From Myxococcales bacterium (GTDB taxonomy: Bacteria > Myxococcota_A > Polyangia > Polyangiales > Polyangiaceae): a stretch of DNA of 6,657 nt. This document shows, piece by piece, positions 1-6,160 of this stretch (position 1 is the first letter of the stretch; every line of letters begins with the position of its first letter). The stretch spans positions 1 through 6,657 of the forward strand of contig JANYHY010000316.1 in the NCBI GenBank assembly GCA_025362165.1. The letters are read 5' to 3'. The notes under the pieces were generated by a model. That model made no database searches. It had not been told where the DNA came from and was given only the letters and a program-made list of their open reading frames with translations. The position numbers were made by a program, and so were the translations under genes.

Positions 1-1062
1 CCCAAGGCCCACGAGATCGACGAGCACGAGCGCTTCCCGTTCGAGATCTTGAGAGGCCTCGCAGACCTCGGCATGATGGCGGTCAATGTCCCCGAGTCAC
101 TCGGCGGATCCGGCGCGGGTGTCGTGAGCTATGCGCTCGCGATGCAAGAGGTCGCGCGCGCGTGCGCCTCTACTGCCGTGACCATGGCCGTGAGCAACAT
201 GGTCGGCGAGGTCATCGCGCACTTCGGGACGGACACTCAAAAACAAGTGCACTGCCGCAAGCTCGCCAACGGTGAGCACGTCGCGGGCTCGTTCGCGCTG
301 AGCGAGCCAGAGGCCGGCAGCGATCCGGGAGGCATGCGCACGATCGCGCGCCGCGATGGAGACGAGTGGCTCCTAGACGGCGCCAAGCAATGGATCACGA
401 GCGGGGCTCACGCGGGCGTGATGGTCGTGTGGGCGCGCACGGGCGGAGACGAGCTCAAGGGCACGAGAGGCATCTCTTGCTTCTTGGTTGAAGGCGGCGC
501 GAAGGGCCTGAAAATAGGGCGCGCCGAAGACAAGATGGGACTGCGCGGATCGAACACAGTGCCGCTCGAGCTCGAAGGATGTCGCGGCGAGCTGCTCGGT
601 CAGATCAACGGCGGCTTCAAGATCGCGATGATGGCTTTGGACGGCGGGCGTATCGGCATTAGCAGTCAAGCGATCGGCATCGCGCGCGCGGCGCTCGACG
701 AGAGCGTTCAATACGCCAAAGACCGAAAGGCGTTTGGTAAACCGATTAGCGAGTTTCAAGCGATGCAATGGAAGCTCGCCGACATGAAGACGCAGCTGGA
801 CGCCGCGCATCTGCTGTCGATGCGCGCGGCCTCGCTCAAAGAGGCAGGAAAGAACTTTTCCCGCGAAGCCTCGATGTCCAAGCTGTTCGCGAGCGAGATG
901 GCCGTGCGCGTGTGCAACGAGGCCGTCCAGATCCACGGCGGCTACGGCTACATGCGCGAGTTCGCCGCAGAGCGACATCTCCGCGACGCGCGCGTCACCA
1001 CGATCTACGAGGGCACCAGCGAAGTGCAACGCATCGTAATAGCTCGCTCCACTCTCGGCTGA
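1..1062 (+). CDS. Acyl-CoA dehydrogenase, short-chain (butyryl-CoA dehydrogenase) type, 5' partial
   Basis: A cytoplasmic FAD enzyme that oxidises acyl-CoA to trans-2-enoyl-CoA and passes electrons to electron-transfer flavoprotein, in fatty-acid or branched-chain acyl breakdown. The frame is open to base 1, so the true start lies upstream; the TTG at 49 is internal. About 353 residues are visible of a family norm near 380, so only about 30 N-terminal residues are missing. Numbered from base 1, the first family signature (ALSEPEAGSD) is at 99-108, the flavin-side WITSG motif at about 131, the DRKAFG/FQ substrate-flavin segment at about 241-253, and the second signature (QIHGGYGY) at 310-317. 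The catalytic base is Glu337 in IYEGTSE, the position used by short- and medium-chain enzymes; the isovaleryl-type position carries no Glu. The stretch GRIGISSQAIGIA also resembles short-chain enzymes. Exact chain length cannot be read from sequence. The gene stops a few bases before the peptidase gene, in the same frame. Family certain; substrate inferred. Confidence 0.96.
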   Translation, partial: PKAHEIDEHERFPFEILRGLADLGMMAVNVPESLGGSGAGVVSYALAMQEVARACASTAVTMAVSNMVGEVIAHFGTDTQKQVHCRKLANGEHVAGSFALSEPEAGSDPGGMRTIARRDGDEWLLDGAKQWITSGAHAGVMVVWARTGGDELKGTRGISCFLVEGGAKGLKIGRAEDKMGLRGSNTVPLELEGCRGELLGQINGGFKIAMMALDGGRIGISSQAIGIARAALDESVQYAKDRKAFGKPISEFQAMQWKLADMKTQLDAAHLLSMRAASLKEAGKNFSREASMSKLFASEMAVRVCNEAVQIHGGYGYMREFAAERHLRDARVTTIYEGTSEVQRIVIARSTLG

Positions 1063-1071
1063 GATTTGCTC

Positions 1072-1914
1072 GTGGCACATCTCAAGGCGTCTTTCGTCGT
1101 GTTCGCGATTGGGTGTGTTCCTTCGCCTAGCGTTCAGAACGTGCTCCCTGCCGCTGACCCTCCCGACACGAGCGTCGTGGCGCTGGACTCCGCCACGGTT
1201 GATGCGTCAATTATCGCGGACGAGCCCCCCATGGGCTTGTCATGCCTCGCGCGAACATACGCTGGGATACCTAAAAAAGAGGGCGATCGTTGGGGTTTGC
1301 AGCTTGCCGATGGTGCGTTCATTCCCTGGGAGAAGCGCGCTGGGGAGCGCACGGACGCGTCTCCGTTCGATTTGAAGGACAACTACGAGACGCACTATAG
1401 CGTTGGCCCGATCGCGCCCATCACGAGTGAAGACTTCAATCCAGGTCGAGTGCGCGTCGACGAATTGTTCTTCAATACGTATGGCAAGACGGCGCGCGAT
1501 GTTCAGAAGGCGCTCGTCACGGTGATGGTCGGCGGCAAGGCGTTCGCCGTCCACGCCAAGATCGCCGCTCCGCTTCGTCGCGTCGCCGTGCGTGTCGCAG
1601 ACGCGATGAAGAAAGACCCGAAGCTCGAGCGCTTCTTCGCTTCGCCTGGCGGCACCTTCAATTGGAGATTCATCGCGGGCACGACCGAATTGAGCATGCA
1701 CTCGTGGGCGATCGCGATCGATCTGGACGTCGGATTATCCAATTATTGGCGCAACTCGCCGTCGCCTCTGAAATGGACCAATCGATATCCGCAGGCGCTC
1801 GTCGACGCGTTCGAGGCCGAGGGCTTCATTTGGGGCGGGCGCTGGTACTACTTCGACACGATGCACTTCGAGTATCGCCCTGAGCTCGTGGACTCGAGTT
1901 GCTATCCATCATAA
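1072..1914 (+). CDS. Secreted lipoprotein M15-family zinc peptidase (D-alanyl-D-alanine carboxypeptidase/endopeptidase type)
   Basis: Predicted to cleave peptidoglycan peptide bonds in the envelope. The 280-residue product numbered from GTG 1072 has a short signal (Lys5, then ASFVVFAIG) and a lipid-attachment Cys15; the -3 residue of the lipobox is Ala rather than the usual Leu, so lipidation is likely but not certain. An Asp/Pro-rich tether (about 20-55) leads to the catalytic domain, about 130-270. The zinc-site pattern of M15 peptidases is complete: SMH at His210, six residues later Asp217, then GFIWGGRW at 251-258 and DTMH with catalytic Asp262 and zinc ligand His265. The usual Gly in the HSWG motif is Ala. 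Besides Cys15 only Cys58 and Cys277 occur, bracketing the domain and able to pair. The start is uncertain: TTG 1066 is also possible, but only GTG 1072 has a weak purine stretch (GAGA, 1061-1064) at useful spacing. It follows the dehydrogenase stop closely, suggesting one transcript. Family firm; precise bond cleaved inferred. Confidence 0.9.
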   Translation: MAHLKASFVVFAIGCVPSPSVQNVLPAADPPDTSVVALDSATVDASIIADEPPMGLSCLARTYAGIPKKEGDRWGLQLADGAFIPWEKRAGERTDASPFDLKDNYETHYSVGPIAPITSEDFNPGRVRVDELFFNTYGKTARDVQKALVTVMVGGKAFAVHAKIAAPLRRVAVRVADAMKKDPKLERFFASPGGTFNWRFIAGTTELSMHSWAIAIDLDVGLSNYWRNSPSPLKWTNRYPQALVDAFEAEGFIWGGRWYYFDTMHFEYRPELVDSSCYPS

Positions 1915-1923
1915 CTTGAGAGC

Positions 1924-2070
1924 ATGTTCCGCGTGTGTGCCGTCCTGCTCGCCGCGTCTGGCGCGTGTGCGCTCGTCGGCTTCGGCGGCGGTTGGGTGGG
2001 CGTGAAGGACAACGGCGTTCAGAAGGGAGCCATCACTCCCAACTACGAGACGCGGCTCTTCATCCGCTGA
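1924..2070 (+). CDS. Small hypothetical protein (48 aa) with hydrophobic N-terminus
   Basis: An ATG-to-TGA frame of 48 codons starting nine bases after the peptidase stop. The N-terminus (MFRVCAVLLAASGACALVG) has one basic residue followed by a hydrophobic run to about residue 19, like a signal peptide or a single membrane segment. A Gly/Trp stretch (GFGGGWVGV) and a short polar tail ending in ETRLFIR follow. By hand count 41 of 48 codons end in G or C, in line with neighbouring genes. Against it, the only purine-rich run (GAGAG, 1918-1922) is one base from the ATG, too close for a normal ribosome site, so it would depend on translational coupling with the peptidase gene. SGAC is a poor lipobox. 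I recognise no family; it may be a small exported protein or a remnant of a longer gene. Confidence 0.45.
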   Translation: MFRVCAVLLAASGACALVGFGGGWVGVKDNGVQKGAITPNYETRLFIR

Positions 2071-2083
2071 TGGTCAATCGCCG

Positions 2084-2095
2084 ATAATCGATTAT
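2084..2095. repeat. 12-bp perfect palindrome ATAATCGATTAT at the convergent junction
   Basis: This AT-rich perfect palindrome sits where the two gene blocks converge and contains the TAA stop of the minus-strand propeller gene (2092-2094). It is unusual against the GC-rich surroundings. It has no spacer and no T-run on either side, so it does not look like a factor-independent terminator; it could be a protein-binding site or chance. The whole non-coding gap between the convergent genes is only 2071-2091, and nothing else is visible in it. Confidence 0.5.
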
Positions 2096-4377
2096 TCGCC
2101 GCCGCTGATCGAGCGATACAGGCCGCTCGCGCGCGCGCCCGCGTAGATGGTGCTCGCAGACTTGGGATCTTGGGCGAACGAGAGCACAGCGCGGTTGGCC
2201 ATTCCTGTGGTGATGAAGCCGCTGCCGTCGTTGCGCCAAGCGCCGAGGCCGGTGCTGCTCGCGAAGATGACGTCCTTGCCTTTGATGCTGAAGATCGCGA
2301 GCGCAGTAGCGAAATGGTTGGAATCCAGGGGAAGCGCGCCGGTCACGTCGCTCCATGTGTTGCCGTCGGGGCTCGACTGCAGCGTGCCGGCGCCCGCGAA
2401 GATGTTGGCCTTCGAGTCGAACGCCAACACGGTGCCAGCGACTTTGTTGGTCACCTTCGTCCAGCTCTGACCGGACGTGACCGTGCGATAGACTCCATCG
2501 CTCAAGCCCGCATAAGCGGTATTGGCGGTCGTGGGGTGAGCGGCAATTCCCCAGACGTTCGAATAGGGATTACCAGTCAACAACGACCAGGCCATTCCGC
2601 CGCTGGAGGTCCCCGCGAGCCCGATGTTGCCTCCGACATAAACGGTATTCGCGTCCGCCGGTGAAAGTGAGACCTGCGTGACATTGCCGTTACCGAGCAC
2701 GGCGTCATGCACGAAGGTCGCCCCGTTGTTGGTCGACTTGAACACCGCGCCGCCGTTGTTTCCAGCGTAGATCGTGCCCGTCGGGCCGATCTTCACGGTG
2801 AAGTCGCCTCCCCACGTCAGGCCTTGTTGAACGCTGATCGCCGAATACGTCTTTCCGCCGTCAGTCGAGTAGTTCAACCCGTTGTACCCACCACCGACCC
2901 ACACGTTCATCGAGTTGTTCGGGTCGATCGCGACGCCGTTGACGCTGAACGCAGTGAAGCCCTGCGAGGCGTCCGCCCAAGTCGTGCCGCCGGTCGTCGT
3001 CTTGCTGATGCCACCGCCCGAAATCAAGTAGTGACCCACATAGAGCGTATTGGTGGAGCTCGCCGACAGGCCCATCGCGAGCATGGCGTTTCCACCATGC
3101 AGGTTGTCCTTGGTGTCTACCCAGGTGCCTCCGCCGTCTGTCGATTTCCAAATCGCCGAGCCGTACGCGCACGCGTAGAGCGTTTGATTGCCGCCCGGCA
3201 CGAAGACGAGAGTCTCCGTCGAGATCTGCGCGATGTTCACGCCCGCGACCTTGGTGAACGCGCCGCCTCCGGTGGAGTGCCAAATGCCTGGGCTGGTCTC
3301 CCCGAGCCCGACGAACACGTTCGTCTGGTCGGTGGGATCGGTGGCGATGGTCGCGACTCCCACGTTCGCAGGCAGCCCCGTCATGGGCGTCCACGTCTTG
3401 CCACCATCCGCCGACTTGTAGATTTGCTGGTTGTAGGCCTGTGTGTAGAGCGTCTGCGGATCCTTCGGAGCGACCGCGACCGTGTACATGGAGCTCTTCG
3501 CGAACGCCAAGTCGCTGGCGGGGTTCCACGTGCCTCCGCCGTCCGTCGACTTCATCACTCCCATGCCCGTGGGCGTCGTGTAGAGCGTCTGCGTGTTGGA
3601 GGGATCGATCACGATCGCCGTGACGAACGTGCTCGAGATGCCTGCGTTCGCCGCTGCCCAGGTGACGCCCTTGTCGAGCGACTTGAACACGCCGCTCTGA
3701 CCATTGCCCGCGTACACCGTCGTCGCTTTGGTGGGATCAACGGCGATGCCGTACACGCTGTTTCCGACGAACCCGGACAAATGCCAAGTAGCGCCGTCCG
3801 TAGTTTGATAAAGGCCGCCAGTGTCCGTGCCCGCATAAGCGGTCTTGTCGTCCGTGGGATCGACGACCATGCGCCGAATCGTGCCTCCGTAGAGTGAACC
3901 GCTCCAAGGCTGCCAGGCGTCGATCGGGAGTTTGTTGCTCTTGGCCGTGAACGCGCCGGCTGTGGCGACGACCTCGTAGAGTCCCGCTTTGCTAATCGTG
4001 ATATCGGCGAACGTCGCGACGCCGTTGCTCGTCATCGCGGTGGTCGTCCCGCCGATCGCGCCCGGACCGGCCACGAGCGTGAGCGTGACGGGCACCGGCG
4101 TGGTGACGGGCTGCGCGTTCTGGTCGCGCACACGAACCGAGATCGATCCGAGCTGCACGAGCGAGTAGCCGCTGGTCGGCTGCACGGTGAAGTCGACTTG
4201 GTAAGTGGAGGCGTCTGCCGGCGGCGAAGTGTCCGCCCCTGGGCTTGTGTCTGCGATGACGACGTCAGCGCCGGAGTCCGGAACGACGAGCGTGGTCGAC
4301 GTGTCGTCACCACCACACCCCATCAACCAAGTAGCGCTCGAGACACCAATGCCAAGGAACAAGACGCGGCTGTTCAT
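2092..4377 (-). CDS. Lipoprotein with bacterial Ig-like domain and 14-repeat Asp-box (BNR/sortilin-type) beta-propeller
   Basis: A 761-residue predicted envelope lipoprotein of unknown substrate. The signal peptide ends in a textbook lipobox (LMGC, Cys21) followed by GG, which favours outer-membrane sorting. Residues 24-58 form an Asp/Ser/Pro/Ala-rich tether. Residues about 59-153 read as a bacterial Ig-like domain, with alternating strands and the NGVATFADITISKAGLY stretch typical of that fold. From about 158 to the end come Asp-box repeats every 36-48 residues, each of the form DPxxxxTxYxG...GxxxSTDGGxTW. The clearest boxes are at 277-284, 322-329, 412-419 and 504-511. Fourteen units would fit two seven-bladed propellers, as in GH74 glucanases, but catalytic residues are not convincingly conserved. 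Such repeats also occur in sialidases, sortilin-like domains and photosystem-assembly factors, so a binding role is equally possible. The last repeat stops at SGGE, without the usual aromatic end. The ATG is supported by a strong Shine-Dalgarno. It lies downstream of the 554-residue lipoprotein. Confidence 0.9.
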   Translation of the reverse strand: MNSRVLFLGIGVSSATWLMGCGGDDTSTTLVVPDSGADVVIADTSPGADTSPPADASTYQVDFTVQPTSGYSLVQLGSISVRVRDQNAQPVTTPVPVTLTLVAGPGAIGGTTTAMTSNGVATFADITISKAGLYEVVATAGAFTAKSNKLPIDAWQPWSGSLYGGTIRRMVVDPTDDKTAYAGTDTGGLYQTTDGATWHLSGFVGNSVYGIAVDPTKATTVYAGNGQSGVFKSLDKGVTWAAANAGISSTFVTAIVIDPSNTQTLYTTPTGMGVMKSTDGGGTWNPASDLAFAKSSMYTVAVAPKDPQTLYTQAYNQQIYKSADGGKTWTPMTGLPANVGVATIATDPTDQTNVFVGLGETSPGIWHSTGGGAFTKVAGVNIAQISTETLVFVPGGNQTLYACAYGSAIWKSTDGGGTWVDTKDNLHGGNAMLAMGLSASSTNTLYVGHYLISGGGISKTTTGGTTWADASQGFTAFSVNGVAIDPNNSMNVWVGGGYNGLNYSTDGGKTYSAISVQQGLTWGGDFTVKIGPTGTIYAGNNGGAVFKSTNNGATFVHDAVLGNGNVTQVSLSPADANTVYVGGNIGLAGTSSGGMAWSLLTGNPYSNVWGIAAHPTTANTAYAGLSDGVYRTVTSGQSWTKVTNKVAGTVLAFDSKANIFAGAGTLQSSPDGNTWSDVTGALPLDSNHFATALAIFSIKGKDVIFASSTGLGAWRNDGSGFITTGMANRAVLSFAQDPKSASTIYAGARASGLYRSISGGE
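2095..3906 (-). repeat. Tandem Asp-box repeats encoded in the propeller lipoprotein (about 14 units)
   Basis: In protein numbering the Asp-box-like turns begin near residues 191, 233, 277, 322, 368, 412, 460, 504, 548, 590, 632, 668, 715 and 756. The spacing is 36-48 residues and most often 42-46. Units at 277, 322, 412 and 504 match SxDGGxT plus an aromatic; those at 368, 460, 590, 632, 715 and 756 are degenerate. Some units remain similar at DNA level: bases 3121-3150 and 3526-3555 agree at 25 of 30 positions, which points to internal duplication. Boundaries are by eye. Confidence 0.85.
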
Positions 4378-4384
4378 GATCAGA

Positions 4385-4390
4385 TCCTCC
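4385..4390 (-). promoter_or_regulatory. Strong Shine-Dalgarno (GGAGGA) for the 761-residue lipoprotein
   Basis: On the minus strand GGAGGA lies seven bases before the ATG at 4377, which is near-ideal spacing. It fixes that start codon, and contrasts with the peptidase and 554-residue lipoprotein genes, which have weak or no ribosome sites and appear to rely on coupling. Confidence 0.85.
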
Positions 4391-4426
4391 GTAGGAACGT
4401 GGAAGATAGACTCGAAAGGAGGCTTC

Positions 4427-4446
4427 GGTTCGCCGTGAAGCGAACC
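4427..4446. other. Perfect 7-bp inverted repeat (hairpin) in the gap between the two lipoprotein genes
   Basis: Arms GGTTCGC (4427-4433) and GCGAACC (4440-4446) pair perfectly around a six-base loop. The hairpin sits inside the 118-base gap 4378-4495, about 50 bases after the stop of the 554-residue gene and 50 before the start of the 761-residue gene. On the minus strand it is followed by GAAGCCTCC rather than a T-run, so it is not a standard intrinsic terminator. It could be a partial terminator, an mRNA processing or stability element, or an operator. No convincing -35/-10 pair was found in the rest of the gap. Confidence 0.45.
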
Positions 4447-4495
4447 ATCATGAAAGCATCAGCTTGTAAGTGCTCGTCGTGACGCTGTCGAAGGA

Positions 4496-6160
4496 TCAAG
4501 GCCCGGAGAAGACGTAGACGGAGGGCGTGTTTTCGTCCGCGCCAACGAGGACTCCGTTGTTGGCGACTCGAAAGATCATGACATTGGCGCCCGGAATCCC
4601 GTTTGCCACCCAGCGCAGCGTTCCGTGCTCGTCGTACGACGAGACTTTGGCCTGGTCGGTCAGGTAAACGTTCCCGGCGAGGTCGAAGCCCGGCATGCGC
4701 GTGACTCCCGAGAACTTGCTGAGCATCGCGCCGCTCGAGTCGAAAGCGAACAAGTCGTGATTGTCGTCCGACACCCACAGCGCTCCGGTCGTCGTCACGC
4801 CAGCGAGATCGACAGCGGCGTGCATGCCACCCGGCAGGGTTTTCGTCCAGACGACCTTGGCCGCCTTGCGGTCGACCGCAGCGTACTCGTAGGTGCCGCC
4901 CCTCACGCCCCACACGACGCGCAACAAGCCATCTGGACCGAGCGCGCTCACGCTGTCGATCGCAAAGCCGGCACTGGTAAGGATGACCGCCGAACTGGGC
5001 ACGAGCGTCATCGTCGAGGGATCGATCACCTGCATCGTCCCGTCGCTGACGCCCTGCCACAAGAGACCATCAGCGACCGTCGCTCGAATGTTGTCCACCG
5101 CCCCGGAGAGAGAGGCGCTAGGGCCGTACGCGAATGGTTTGGGATCCATGGACTGGACACCGCCCGTGGGATCCGCGAACACCATTCGCCCATTCGGAAG
5201 GATGTTGACGCCCGAACGAACCGTGTCCTTCGTGACCAAGAACCCGTTCTCGCCTCCGTCCGACGCGTACTGCGCCATTCGGTTGTCGGTCGCCAAGTAG
5301 AGCAAGTCAGTGGCCGCGATCACCATGGAAGAACCAGTCATGGGCGCTGTCTTGACGCTCCAAAGCTGTCTCGGTGGGTTCTCCGCGAGAGTGAACGCGG
5401 AGAGCTCCGAGGAGTTGGTCGCGACATAGGCGATGTTGTTCTTGTCGATGACGATGTCGGTCGCGAGTCCAGTCAGCCCGAAGTTGTTCACGGCCGACGG
5501 CGGTGTCGCTCGTCCAACCGAAGCGCTCACGTTACCGCCACCAGGACACCCGCAGCTCATCGGGTACGGTGCGCCTGCCTGCAGGGCGGTCACGTCGCCG
5601 CACATCGTCGCGTAGGGTCCTGCGTCACCAACGCCGGTGTCGGGAGGCGCGCCGGCATCGCTCTGCGCGCACGAATTGTCGACGCAAGTGGAGGGTACAC
5701 ACTTGCGCCCCGCGCACGTCGAGCTGGGATCGCACACGACACCGGCGCAATCGACCTCGAGCACGATGGGGAGATCGAGGCGCTTGTGGTCGATATAGCT
5801 CACCGCGCGACGAACGTGAATGCAGCCTGCGGAGCCCTCCACGCAGTTCCCGGCTGCATCGAGAGTGGCGGGCGCGATCGCTGCCATCACCTCGAGGCTG
5901 ACTCGAGGTGCGTCACCCGGCGTCAGGACCAGCGTGCCGATTTTTTGATTCACGCATGTCCGAGAAGAGGCGTTGACCGGTCCGTTCGCGACGATCTCTC
6001 GACCGACGCGAAGCGCGACACGATCCTCGGCCAGCGAGCTGCATGGAAAATCGGTGGTGATGGAAAGTCTGATTTCCGTGGGGTCGAGGCACGCGAGCAC
6101 GAGCGACCCGCCTCCACCGAGCGCCCCCAAAACCAGACAAACGAGCCTGTCGAGCCTCAC
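4496..6160 (-). CDS. Lipoprotein with Cys-rich mini-domain and PQQ/NHL-like beta-propeller
   Basis: A 554-residue predicted envelope lipoprotein; function not recognised. The N-terminus has two Arg, a hydrophobic Gly-rich core and lipobox VLAC (Cys24). Next comes a strand-rich domain (about 26-137) opening with the DPTEIRLSITTDFPC stretch and holding four more cysteines (40, 69, 106, 113), probably disulphide-bonded. Residues 138-164 form a Cys-rich module with cysteines at 138, 143, 149, 154, 159 and 164, in the style of EGF-like spacers common in myxobacterial secreted proteins. An Asp/Ala/Gly/Pro linker (about 166-181) follows, then about 205-554 with repeated strand motifs such as NNIAYVATNSSELSAF, DLLYLATDNRMAQY, GALWVSDDNHDLFAF and GNVYLTDQAKVSSY, the signature of a PQQ- or NHL-like propeller of roughly seven or eight blades. 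GTG is the start because it is needed for the signal peptide and overlaps the amidase stop. Lipoprotein and propeller are well supported; ligand or enzymatic role unknown. Confidence 0.88.
   Translation of the reverse strand: MRLDRLVCLVLGALGGGGSLVLACLDPTEIRLSITTDFPCSSLAEDRVALRVGREIVANGPVNASSRTCVNQKIGTLVLTPGDAPRVSLEVMAAIAPATLDAAGNCVEGSAGCIHVRRAVSYIDHKRLDLPIVLEVDCAGVVCDPSSTCAGRKCVPSTCVDNSCAQSDAGAPPDTGVGDAGPYATMCGDVTALQAGAPYPMSCGCPGGGNVSASVGRATPPSAVNNFGLTGLATDIVIDKNNIAYVATNSSELSAFTLAENPPRQLWSVKTAPMTGSSMVIAATDLLYLATDNRMAQYASDGGENGFLVTKDTVRSGVNILPNGRMVFADPTGGVQSMDPKPFAYGPSASLSGAVDNIRATVADGLLWQGVSDGTMQVIDPSTMTLVPSSAVILTSAGFAIDSVSALGPDGLLRVVWGVRGGTYEYAAVDRKAAKVVWTKTLPGGMHAAVDLAGVTTTGALWVSDDNHDLFAFDSSGAMLSKFSGVTRMPGFDLAGNVYLTDQAKVSSYDEHGTLRWVANGIPGANVMIFRVANNGVLVGADENTPSVYVFSGP
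6157..6160 (-). promoter_or_regulatory. GTGA start/stop overlap coupling amidase to the 554-residue lipoprotein
   Basis: On the minus strand the bases GTGA contain both the GTG start of the lipoprotein gene and the TGA stop of the amidase gene. Upstream there is only a weak GGAC in place of a ribosome site. This arrangement normally means translation by re-initiation from the upstream gene, so the two proteins are very likely co-transcribed and made together. Confidence 0.8.

Noticed and set aside
373..1080. 235-codon open frame on the minus strand
   Set aside because: It is antisense to the acyl-CoA dehydrogenase, whose signatures and catalytic Glu are intact on the plus strand.
2071..2101. 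Bidirectional terminator at the convergent junction
   Set aside because: The palindrome is AT-rich with no loop, its flanking CGCCG copies are direct rather than inverted repeats, and there is no T-run on either strand.
2707..3897. 396-codon open frame on the plus strand
   Set aside because: It is antisense to the Asp-box propeller gene, with Arg/Val/His-rich low-information content. Its length follows from the repeat structure and codon bias of the real gene.
4395..4412. TATCTT-like -10 element for the 761-residue lipoprotein gene
   Set aside because: No -35 element lies at 16-18 bases; the nearest TTCACG is about 25 bases away. The match is too weak to call a promoter.
4380..5060. 226-codon minus-strand frame overlapping the end of the 554-residue gene and running to the start of the next gene
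   Set aside because: It is an Arg-rich out-of-frame shadow. The alternative frame encodes coherent propeller strands, and this one has no domain or start signal of its own.
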